DNA of 64,000 nt from assembly GCA_036399055.1 (NCBI GenBank), contig DASWNX010000004.1, positions 62,001 through 126,000 on the forward strand. The letters are read 5' to 3'. This stretch comes from Jatrophihabitans sp. (lineage in GTDB: Bacteria > Actinomycetota > Actinomycetes > Mycobacteriales > Jatrophihabitantaceae). Every line of letters starts with the position of its first letter. The first letter of the stretch is position 1. The position numbers and the translations under genes are program-made. Shown in pieces: positions 53,174-60,931 of the stretch. The notes below the pieces were generated by a model. It did not search any database, was not told the DNA's origin, and saw only the letters and a list, made by a program, of their open reading frames with translations.

Positions 53174-54517
53174 TCAGCGCAGGAAAACGCAGGTGCTGCG
53201 GGTGTTCGGGTCGGCGCTGTTCGAGATCACGCCGTCGCCACCGGGCGGCACCATCCGCCCTAAGCCGCCGGCGAGACCGTTCGGGGTCACGAAGGCCCCC
53301 CAGAGGATGCGCCAGTCCTGCCGTTCACCGGTCTGCGGGTCGATCACCCCCTCCTCGTTGGGCCGGACCTCCTGCTGGACCAGGGCGCCGGTGGCGGCGC
53401 CGGCCTCGATCACCTCTCGCCAGCGGCGCGGGTCCGCATAGCGGCCGACCACCACTCCCTGACCGCCGGAAAGGCCGGTGGGCTTAAGCACGAGTTCCTC
53501 CCGGCGCTCCCGGCACTCCTCGATCAGCCGACGGTCGACCGCGGTTCCCGGCCGGCCCAGCACACGACTCCACGGCACCAGCCGCTCGATCAGGCTCCGT
53601 TCCGCGGGGGTGAACGTGGCCGCGTCGGCGGCCCGCTCGGACAACAGCGCCAGCGTGCCCTTGTTGCCGAAGGGGTTGCTCGAGAACGGCGTCCACAGCA
53701 CCACGGCGCCGTCCTGATGGGCCCGGAACACCGGTTCCAGCAGGGCCTCGCCCTCGGGATGGGCGAGCATCTCCTCCAGGCCGAAGTAGCGCAGGATCAG
53801 ATCGATCGGCGTTCCGTCGAGATGCGGCTTCCCGCGGACGAATTCGAGATCGCTGAGTTCGCCGACCCGGCTGGTCAAGCCATGCCCCATCAGCTGGTCG
53901 GCCAGGGCCTGACGCCGGTGGCCGTAGGCCGTCAACCCGCCCGGCGCCTCCAGGATGGCCACCACCGGATCGTCGACCGCGACCGGCTTGGCCGCCTCGC
54001 GCAGGGTGAGGGCGATGTCCGCGCCGGTGTCGTGCTGGCGCAGCCCGTGCTCGGCCGCGAACTGCGCGAATGCCGGCACTCGCAACATCGCCGAGCCGAG
54101 GAGCTCGGCCATCTCCATCCCGCCGACGGGACTGCCGACGTTGAACTCCAGGAGCCGGTAGGCGGCGCCGTCGTGGTACATGTCCGAGCGGCCGTACATC
54201 GGTGGCGGCGCGTCCCCCAGTCGCCGCATCAGCGCGGCGCGCCGCTCGTCGATACCCAAGAACTCGCAGAACCGGCCCAGGTCACCGTCGAAGCAGCGGG
54301 CCGGCAGCTCGGTGAGCAGGCCGAAGACGGCGGCCAGGTCGTCACCGAAGGCCCTCAGCTCCGCCTCGTCGGCGATCAGGGGCCGGGCCGCCACCCGCCA
54401 CGACTTGAGCCAGTCGACGGACACGTCCACCTCGGTCATCAGATGACGCAAACGGCTTCCTGGCTGGGCGCATTCGTTGAGGTAGGCCTCGGTGGCCCGG
54501 GCTGCGGTGTTCGGCAC
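53174..54517 (-). CDS. ATP-grasp-type ligase 2
   Basis: The product is 448 residues from GTG 54,517 (AAGGAG about 10 bases upstream). It has GAAYRLLEFNVGSPVGGMEM (about 135-154), VVAILEAPGG, ILRYFGLEEML, VVLWTPFSSNPFGNKG, ELVLKPTGLSGGQGVVVGRY (ATP-binding Lys and Gly-rich loop), DWRILWGAFV and TRSTCVFL. The order and spacing fit carboxylate-amine ligases of the broader ATP-grasp superfamily, possibly circularly permuted, more than the BacD-like pair in this cluster. It probably forms an amide bond. Confidence 0.68.
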   Translation of the reverse strand: MPNTAARATEAYLNECAQPGSRLRHLMTEVDVSVDWLKSWRVAARPLIADEAELRAFGDDLAAVFGLLTELPARCFDGDLGRFCEFLGIDERRAALMRRLGDAPPPMYGRSDMYHDGAAYRLLEFNVGSPVGGMEMAELLGSAMLRVPAFAQFAAEHGLRQHDTGADIALTLREAAKPVAVDDPVVAILEAPGGLTAYGHRRQALADQLMGHGLTSRVGELSDLEFVRGKPHLDGTPIDLILRYFGLEEMLAHPEGEALLEPVFRAHQDGAVVLWTPFSSNPFGNKGTLALLSERAADAATFTPAERSLIERLVPWSRVLGRPGTAVDRRLIEECRERREELVLKPTGLSGGQGVVVGRYADPRRWREVIEAGAATGALVQQEVRPNEEGVIDPQTGERQDWRILWGAFVTPNGLAGGLGRMVPPGGDGVISNSADPNTRSTCVFLR

Positions 54518-54555
54518 GATGATCGGCTCCTTCGCCGGGTCGGGCTCTGCCTCGA

Positions 54556-55818
54556 TCAGGCAGGAGCGGGGATGTCGGCCGCCTGGCGGGCCTGGAGATG
54601 ACCGAGAACGGCGCGGTATTGAACGATGATGACGACGCCCATCAGCACGTAGAGGGCGGCGATCCCCCAGGAACTCACGATCGCACCCAGCGAGATGGTC
54701 ACCGCTGCCAGCGACTGGGCGAGGCGGATGTTGAGGTTGTATGCGGCCATGTAGCGGGTACGCCCCTGCTCGGGAACCAGTTCGGCCAGGATCGACTGCT
54801 TGATCGGCACGTTCAGCAACTCGCCAAGGGTCAGCACGAGACAGGCCAGCAGCAGCACCCACGCCGAGTTGGTCACGGCCAGCACCGCGAACCCGGCGGT
54901 GTACATCGTGATTCCGACGTAGAGCCGGGGCCGGTCGGAGACCCGGCGCAGCAGGACCTGGGAGAACAGCGCCAGGACGATGACCAGGATGGTGTTCTCG
55001 GCCTTGAGCAAACCGAGCATCCGAGGGCCGTCGATGTTGTCGAAGCCGAACAGGGACTGGGTAGGCATGTCGCCGGCCAGTCGGATGCCGACGTAGTTGT
55101 TCATCTGGAGTTCGAGGGTCATGCCCAGGGTGGCCGCGAGCAACAACCGGGCGAACACCCGGTCGACGAAGACCAGCCGGTATCCGTCGATCATCTGGCT
55201 GAGCCCGTTCGGCCTGCTCGGCGCGGCGGGCGCCCCCGCCGCCGGCCGGGGCCGGGTCTCGGAGATGAGAAGCACGGTGGCGAGCAGGGAGCCGGCCATG
55301 CCCGCCGCCGCGATCACCAGCAGCAGGCCGAAGTGCGACCGGTAGAGGAAGCCACCGAGCATGGCCCCGATGGCCAGCGCCAGGTTCACCGCCCAGTAGT
55401 TGACTGTGTAGACGAACTTGCGGTTCTCCGTGGTCGTCACGTCGACGATCATCGAATCGTTGGCCGGCATGGCCATGCTGGTGCTGAACTTGACCAGGCC
55501 GTAGCTGACATACACCGCCAGCGCTCCCCAGCCGGCCACGTGCGCCAGCGCCATCAATCCGAAGAAGGCGAACGCCGCCAGCTCGCCCACGATCAACACG
55601 GGCCGACGGCCCCAGGTGTCAGACAGATGGCCCCCGACGAGCATGGCCGCGATGGCCAGGACGGCCAGCAACAGCACCAGCGCGCCGGTGATCGCGGCGC
55701 CGAGACGCTCGGCCAGATAGATCGCGATGAAGATGCCGATCATGGAATCGGTGAGCCGCTGGATGAACATCACCGCCATCCGGACCCGGACGTTGCGCGG
55801 AAGCGCCATGAAGTTCAC
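54556..55818 (-). CDS. MFS exporter of the cluster
   Basis: The 420-residue protein has about 12 hydrophobic helices and the MFS loop motif GGHLSDTWGRRPVLIVGE between helices 2 and 3. Drug/H+ antiporter-type proteins of this size export small molecules. Its start overlaps the stop of ATP-grasp 3 (ATGA), so product export is co-expressed with synthesis. Likely roles are self-resistance and secretion of the cluster product. Confidence 0.88.
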   Translation of the reverse strand: MNFMALPRNVRVRMAVMFIQRLTDSMIGIFIAIYLAERLGAAITGALVLLLAVLAIAAMLVGGHLSDTWGRRPVLIVGELAAFAFFGLMALAHVAGWGALAVYVSYGLVKFSTSMAMPANDSMIVDVTTTENRKFVYTVNYWAVNLALAIGAMLGGFLYRSHFGLLLVIAAAGMAGSLLATVLLISETRPRPAAGAPAAPSRPNGLSQMIDGYRLVFVDRVFARLLLAATLGMTLELQMNNYVGIRLAGDMPTQSLFGFDNIDGPRMLGLLKAENTILVIVLALFSQVLLRRVSDRPRLYVGITMYTAGFAVLAVTNSAWVLLLACLVLTLGELLNVPIKQSILAELVPEQGRTRYMAAYNLNIRLAQSLAAVTISLGAIVSSWGIAALYVLMGVVIIVQYRAVLGHLQARQAADIPAPA

Positions 55819-57062
55819 GGGGTGACCACCTGCCCGGCCAGAGCGGGGGCCTCAACCTCGACAGTGATCATCGAGCGCACCCGGTCCGCGCGCTCGAGCG
55901 CCTGCGCGGCGTCGGCCCCGGTGAGAATGACGAACCCGTGGCGGGTCTTGGAGTTGACCGTCTGCGCAATCGTCTGGCCCACCTTGAACGGGAAGCTGAC
56001 CGAGTCCACGAAGTCCAGTTCCCGCACGGCCTCCAGACCGCGCACCGCGCGCAGGACGCCCAGCGGCAGGTCGAGAAAGGCGATGTGCCCGACCGAACGT
56101 GACCGCGGCGCTGCTGGGGCCCGACCAGCCAGCGCTGCGAACACCTCCTGCTTGACATCGATTCCGGTGGCCAGCTCAATGATCACCGGGATCTTGTCCC
56201 CGCCCAGGCGGGCCTGTGACTCCACGATCCGCGGGCCGTCGGCGGTGACGATCACTTCGGTGTGCGCCGGGCCGCACCGGTAACCCGCCGCGTCCAGCAG
56301 AGTCACCGCCAGGGCGGCCACCTGCCGGGTCTGGTCGCTGTCGGGCTCGGGAAACAGATGTCCCATCTCCACGAAATGCGGCAGCGGCCCCAGCAGTTTG
56401 CGGGTGACCCCGATGACGTGGTGGACCCCGTCAACGGTCAGCGTTTCCACGCTGAACTCCGGCCCCCGCAGGTACTCCTCGACCAGCAGCGGCCCGTCGT
56501 ACTGGTAGCCGGCCAGGGACTGGCCCCAGGCCGGCAGGTCCGCCGGATCGGTGAGCAGGTAGGTCCCCCGGCTGCCGGCCAGGGTGGTCGGCTTGAGGAC
56601 CACCGGCAGCTCGAAATCAGCCAGTAACCCGGCCACCTCGCTCCAGTGCCCGGCCTCGGCGAACCGGACGGTGGAGATGCCGCGCTCGCGCAGCAGTCGG
56701 CGCATGGCCAGCTTGTCGTTGACCAGCGTCACCGCCTCGGGCGGGTTGACCGCCCGACCCAGCTCGGCGGCCGTCTGGTACGCCGTCGCCATCGAGTCCT
56801 CGCTACCGAGGTGCCAGACGTAATCGGCGTTGAACTCCCGCACAGCCGCGCGGATCGCCTCCGCGTACGCCGTGCGGTCGGTGAAGTCCACCAGCCGGAA
56901 TTCCTCCACCTGCGCCTGGACCTCCGCCAGGTACGCGCCGGCCTGCGAGCCGTAGAGCCGGTCGGCCACCGCCCGGTCCCAGATGGCACTGATGCGGAAC
57001 CCTTCTTGATGGGCCTTGGCGATGTAGGCCTGGTAAGGCATCACCATGACGAGGTTCGACAT
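55815..57062 (-). CDS. ATP-grasp ligase 3
   Basis: The product is 415 residues from ATG 57,062 (GAGGAG upstream). It has an N-domain LVMVMPYQAYIAKAHQEGFRISAIWDR, then LPVVLKPTTLAGSRGTYLL, LLVEEYLRGPEFSVETL and RIVESQARLGGDKIP, the ATP-grasp nucleotide and metal sites as in BacD-like amino acid ligases. It is first in the long minus-strand operon running to larE. With ligases 1 and 2 it gives the cluster three potential amide-forming steps without an NRPS. Confidence 0.88.
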   Translation of the reverse strand: MSNLVMVMPYQAYIAKAHQEGFRISAIWDRAVADRLYGSQAGAYLAEVQAQVEEFRLVDFTDRTAYAEAIRAAVREFNADYVWHLGSEDSMATAYQTAAELGRAVNPPEAVTLVNDKLAMRRLLRERGISTVRFAEAGHWSEVAGLLADFELPVVLKPTTLAGSRGTYLLTDPADLPAWGQSLAGYQYDGPLLVEEYLRGPEFSVETLTVDGVHHVIGVTRKLLGPLPHFVEMGHLFPEPDSDQTRQVAALAVTLLDAAGYRCGPAHTEVIVTADGPRIVESQARLGGDKIPVIIELATGIDVKQEVFAALAGRAPAAPRSRSVGHIAFLDLPLGVLRAVRGLEAVRELDFVDSVSFPFKVGQTIAQTVNSKTRHGFVILTGADAAQALERADRVRSMITVEVEAPALAGQVVTP

Positions 57063-57792
57063 TCCGGTCTCCTCGAAAGTCGGTCGGATGAGCGCTTCAC
57101 CGCGACCGGGACGCACGGGTGCGCGCGATCGCGGGTACGGACTGCCCGGTGAATCCCGCCGACTGTGGACGCGGACGACGGCGTGGGCGTTCGGCGCATC
57201 ACTTGAGCCCTAGCTGGAAGGCGTCGTCGGAAGCGGCGCGCGCCGCGTCACTCGTCAGGTTCGGCGGACGTGCGGTGGTTCGCGGTGCGAACAGTGAGAA
57301 CTGAGTCGTCCTCAGCTGGTGGGCGGGCGGAACTCAGGCTGGACGACGAGGCGCTGCCACCTGCCGTCGGCCTGCCTACGGACCACCTGGGCGCGGGCGC
57401 CCGAACCGTCTTTCGCCCGGTGTGGCGGTTAAGGCGATGTCGCCGAGGGCGAGGGTCGGAAGCGGCTCGATCCTCGGGCTTCAGGACCTTCTCGTTCTCG
57501 GGGCACGAAGTTCCTTCCATCGAGTCGAATGGCCCCATACTCCACATTTGTCCGTAATAAGTCCAGTGAAACTTTCCGTCGCCCCATGAACAGAGTCATG
57601 CGGGATCAGACCGTTCCGGGCCGTTCCGGGCCGTTCCGGGCCTTGATCGACTCGCCCAGTCCCGGCATTGGAGGACTCGGCCGGCACTGGCGACCGTCGC
57701 TGACCGACCTCCGGCACGCCGGCTAAGCAGGGCTGAGAGAGCCGGCTCCGGGACGGAGCCGCCCCCGCTGCCCGGGATGACAGAATCGCGTT
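57063..57792. other. Intergenic region at the right edge of the cluster
   Basis: There is no supportable gene in 730 bp. It should contain the promoter of the minus-strand operon. Three exact tandem copies of CCGTTCCGGG lie at 57,611-57,640. The segment 57,530-57,570 (TTTGTCCGTAATAAG) is the most AT-rich part. Confidence 0.5.
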
Positions 57793-58530
57793 ATGGATGA
57801 CGATCTTCGGGTGCTCAGCGGCGGGGACGGCGATCCGCTGCTGCTTCTGCTGCACGGACTCGGCGCGACCGGCGACGTGTGGGCCGCGTGGCAACCGATG
57901 CTGGCTGACCGGTGGCCGGGCCGGTGGCTGGCGCCCGATCTGCCCGGTCACGGTGGCTCGGCGCCGCTGCCGGAGTACACGTTCGACGCTCTGGCCGCGG
58001 CGGTGCGACCGCTCGTGGAATCCGGCGGCCAGACCGTCGTGCTGGGGCATTCCCTGGGCGGGGTGGTCGGCCTCGCGCTGGCCGCCGCCGGGGCGCCGGT
58101 GGCCGCGGTCGCCGGGCTGGGGATCAAGGTCGCCTGGACCGACGAGGAGCTCGACAAGGCGCAGGCGCTGGCCCGTCGGCCGGTGACGTGGTTCGCCTCC
58201 CGCGAGGAGGCGGCTACCCGGCACCTGCGGGTGTCGGGGCTGGCGGGCCTGCTGGGCGCCGACGACCCGGCGGTGGCGGCCGGGCTGGTGGGGGAGGACG
58301 GCCGGTGGCGCCTCGCGCTGGACCCGCGCGCCTTCGGGGTCGGAGCGCCGGACATGGCCGGCCTGGTGGCACGCTCCCCGGCGGCGGTCACGCTGGCGCG
58401 CGGCGAGTTCGACCCGATGAACAGCGACGCCCAGCTCGGGCAGTGGGGCGTGCCGGTGGTGACCCTGCCCGGCCTGGGCCACAACGCGCATGTGGAGAGT
58501 CCCGAGCAGTGCCTGGGGCTGCTGGCGTAG
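57793..58530 (+). CDS. Alpha/beta hydrolase
   Basis: The 245-residue protein has the canonical alpha/beta hydrolase layout: LLLLLHGLGATGDVW (oxyanion), APDLPGHGGS, the nucleophile elbow LGHSLGGVVGL, and the catalytic His in LPGLGHNAHVESPEQ. The acid is probably Asp in GEFDPMN. Substrate unknown (ester, lactone or thioester). It points away from the cluster; co-regulation is unproven. The stop is 33 bases before the next gene. Confidence 0.88.
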   Translation: MDDDLRVLSGGDGDPLLLLLHGLGATGDVWAAWQPMLADRWPGRWLAPDLPGHGGSAPLPEYTFDALAAAVRPLVESGGQTVVLGHSLGGVVGLALAAAGAPVAAVAGLGIKVAWTDEELDKAQALARRPVTWFASREEAATRHLRVSGLAGLLGADDPAVAAGLVGEDGRWRLALDPRAFGVGAPDMAGLVARSPAAVTLARGEFDPMNSDAQLGQWGVPVVTLPGLGHNAHVESPEQCLGLLA

Positions 58531-58563
58531 CGGAACGGGCCGGCGCTGCGCTTGGATCACGCT

Positions 58564-59412
58564 ATGTCTAGCGAGAACATCCGACACCTGTGGCAGCTGT
58601 ACGAGCCACTGCACGCGGTCACCTATTTCGGGACCCAGGCCCGAGCCGCCTTCGAGAGCGCCGGACTGCGCGGCTACTGGCGTGGCTACTTCGCCGGGCG
58701 AGCCGCTCCGCTCGGCGCGGTGACGGCCGCACCGGTCACCGCCGCGTTCTTCTCCTTCGCTCCGGCCATGGTGGCCCGTGCCGTGCCCGACGTGTGGCAG
58801 CGGGCCTCGCCGGAACAGGCTCTCACCGCTCGCCTCGACGGCGCGGTGGGCGTGCTGCGGGCGGTCCTGCCCGACGAGCCGGAACGCTGGGCGGCAGCCG
58901 CCGACCTGTTGGAGACGGCGGTCCGGGCAGCGGTGACCGAGGGCCGGGTGCTCGGCGCGGCCAATGCCGCCTTGCCCCGCCCCACCGATCCGCTGGCCCG
59001 GTTGTGGCAGGCCGCCACGGTGCTGCGCGAGCACCGGGGCGACGGGCACGTCATCGCGCTGGTCGACGCCGAGTTGGACGGTTGCCAGGCGCTGGTGCTG
59101 CGCGATGGGCTGTACGGCGGCCGCGAACAGCTGCAACCCAACCGTGGCTGGACCGACAGCGAGTGGGACGCCGCAGCCCGGGCGCTGGTGCGACGAGGCT
59201 TGCTGGCAGACGACGGCCGGCCCACCGCCGGGGGAGAGGCCGCGCACCGGGCCGTGGAGAACCGCACCGACCGGCTGGCCGCCCAGCCCTGGATCGCGCT
59301 CGGTCCGGCCGAGCAGAGCCGGCTGGCGCAGCTGCTGGCGCCGCTGGCCGAGGCCGCCGCTGGGGTCGTCCCTTATCCCAACCCGATGGGCCTGCCTCGG
59401 CCTGCGGGGTGA
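58564..59412 (+). CDS. SCO6745-like protein
   Basis: The product is 282 residues from ATG 58,564. It has LWQLYEPLHAVTYFGTQARAAFESAGLRGYWRGYFAGRAAPLG and later VIALVDAELDGCQALVLR and WTDSEWDAAARALVRRGLL, the pattern of the actinobacterial SCO6745 family, which includes a MarR-like winged helix near the C terminus. It may be a regulator or a small-molecule-binding protein; function not established. Same strand as, and close to, the hydrolase, so likely co-transcribed. Confidence 0.75.
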   Translation: MSSENIRHLWQLYEPLHAVTYFGTQARAAFESAGLRGYWRGYFAGRAAPLGAVTAAPVTAAFFSFAPAMVARAVPDVWQRASPEQALTARLDGAVGVLRAVLPDEPERWAAAADLLETAVRAAVTEGRVLGAANAALPRPTDPLARLWQAATVLREHRGDGHVIALVDAELDGCQALVLRDGLYGGREQLQPNRGWTDSEWDAAARALVRRGLLADDGRPTAGGEAAHRAVENRTDRLAAQPWIALGPAEQSRLAQLLAPLAEAAAGVVPYPNPMGLPRPAG

Positions 59413-59474
59413 GGATGCCTTTCGCGTCAAGGGCGCTCGCCTCGAGCGCGATGAGCTGGTTGTCGAACACAGAA

Positions 59475-59512
59475 GGGGCCCGTTCGGAAGCGACTGCCCC
59501 CGAACCGGCCCC
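59475..59512 (+). terminator. Hairpin after the SCO6745-like gene
   Basis: GGGGCCCGTTCGG (59,475-59,487) pairs with CCGAACCGGCCCC (59,500-59,512) with one mismatch. There is no strong T run. It is the main structured element in the 490-bp gap. Confidence 0.55.
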
Positions 59513-59670
59513 TGCCCAACCTTCCCTCGTTGGGCTTGTGCGCCGAAGATCGAGCGTCCTCGGCCAGGTTGTTCATGGGTACCGCGCGGCCAGCGCGGGG
59601 GTGCCACCGGCGTTATCTCCGCACACCGACACACCCGACCAGTTGAGACTCATCCTCCTCTCCTGTGAGC

Positions 59671-59686
59671 TGTCTGATGACAGACA
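59671..59686. promoter_or_regulatory. Orphan palindromic operator
   Basis: TGTCTG-ATGA-CAGACA is a perfect 6-bp inverted repeat, followed by CTATAAGAC and a good AGGAGAACCA-GTG start at 59,728 that opens only 8 codons. It looks like a regulated promoter whose gene has been lost. The rest of 59,413-59,902 holds no gene. Confidence 0.45.
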
Positions 59687-59902
59687 CACTATAAGACATC
59701 GAGGTCAGAAGCGTATAGGAGAACCAGTGGGGCGATCATCGGCCTCCGCATGATCGGGCCCCACCACTAGTCGCTGCCGGCCCGCCCGGATGCCGCTGAG
59801 CCTGACTGAGGATCACCGCCGAACCGCCGCCAAACCACTTTTAATTTGCCCGATTTGCCGTAAACATAAGGATCTAGACGGTTTACCTAGCGCCATGCGA
59901 AG

Positions 59903-60877
59903 ATGCTGCCCATGCCAGGAGTAGGCGCACCGCGCACCGGCCGTCCAGCGGCGCTCATGGCTGTGGCGCTGGCCGCTCTGCTCTGGAGCGTAGGCGCGGT
60001 CGTGGCGAGCGATCTGTTCGATCGGGGGGTGTCGCCGATGGAGCTGGTGGAGTTTCGCACCTTCATCACGGCGGCATGCTTGGGCGCGGTCGTGCTGTGG
60101 ATGACCCGGGCCAGGTCAGGCCGAGCCTCTCCCAAGGTCACGGCCGAGTGGCCATGGTTGGTCTGCTTCGGGCTGGCGATCGGCGTGGCTAACGCCTCGT
60201 TGTTCTTTGCCATCGACCATCTGCCCGTGGCTGTGGCCATCGTGTTGCAGAACTTGGCGCCGGCGTTCGTCGTCATGTGGGTCCTTCTCACCACGCGCCG
60301 CATGCTGTCCGTCCGTGTCGCCGGTGGTCTGGCGCTCTCCTTGGCGGGCGTGATCTTCGTCGTCCAGTTGCCCACGACGCCCCTTGGCGACATAGACGCA
60401 CTGGGCGTGATCTTCGGAATCACCACAGCGGCTGGCGTCGCTGCTTTCTCCTTGCTAGGAGCGCGAACATGCCGGATCTACGGCAGCGTTCGGGCCAACG
60501 CCGTGGCATTCGGTGTCTCCGCCGCCTGTTGGGCGCTGATCCAGGCGGTCCAAGGAGTGCCCAGCCTTGCCAGCCGCACTGACCTGTTACCGGAGGTTCT
60601 TGTCGTGGGGGTGCTTGGCACCTTCGCGCCGTTTCTGTTGTTCGCGTGGGGGACGGCACGGCTGGGGCCTGAGACGGGCGCGTTGAGCATCTCACTGGAA
60701 CCGGTGTTCGCCGCGGCGCTGGCTTGGATCTGGCTGGGACAGTCACTCGCCGGGATGCAGATCCTCGGAGCTGTCGCCATCCTCGCGGGCATCGTCCGTG
60801 TGCAATCCGCTAGCCCGCTGCCCCCGGTCGAGGCCAGCGGGCCTTCTCAACGCGAGCAAGCTCCCAGGCCGGTGTAG
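59903..60877 (+). CDS. EamA/DMT-family transporter
   Basis: The 324-residue protein has about ten transmembrane helices in two repeats of five (LMAVALAALLWSVGAVVAS at the start; SISLEPVFAAALAWIWLGQSL late), the EamA drug/metabolite transporter pattern. Such proteins export amino acids or metabolites. It stands between the SCO6745-like gene and a second SARP and may serve the pathway starting at the right edge. ATG 59,912 is an alternative start. Confidence 0.85.
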   Translation: MLPMPGVGAPRTGRPAALMAVALAALLWSVGAVVASDLFDRGVSPMELVEFRTFITAACLGAVVLWMTRARSGRASPKVTAEWPWLVCFGLAIGVANASLFFAIDHLPVAVAIVLQNLAPAFVVMWVLLTTRRMLSVRVAGGLALSLAGVIFVVQLPTTPLGDIDALGVIFGITTAAGVAAFSLLGARTCRIYGSVRANAVAFGVSAACWALIQAVQGVPSLASRTDLLPEVLVVGVLGTFAPFLLFAWGTARLGPETGALSISLEPVFAAALAWIWLGQSLAGMQILGAVAILAGIVRVQSASPLPPVEASGPSQREQAPRPV

Positions 60878-60931
60878 GGCTCCTTCTAGGCGCGAGCCTC
60901 TCAACGGCGAGATATCAAAAGGGGAACCTCC

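Noticed and set aside
54598..56283. 561-residue plus-strand frame
   Set aside because: Antisense to the MFS exporter and ATP-grasp gene; His/Asp/Gln-rich composition.
57481..59634. 717-residue minus-strand frame
   Set aside because: It is antisense to the hydrolase and SCO6745-like genes, both with recognisable motifs; its translation has no domain structure.
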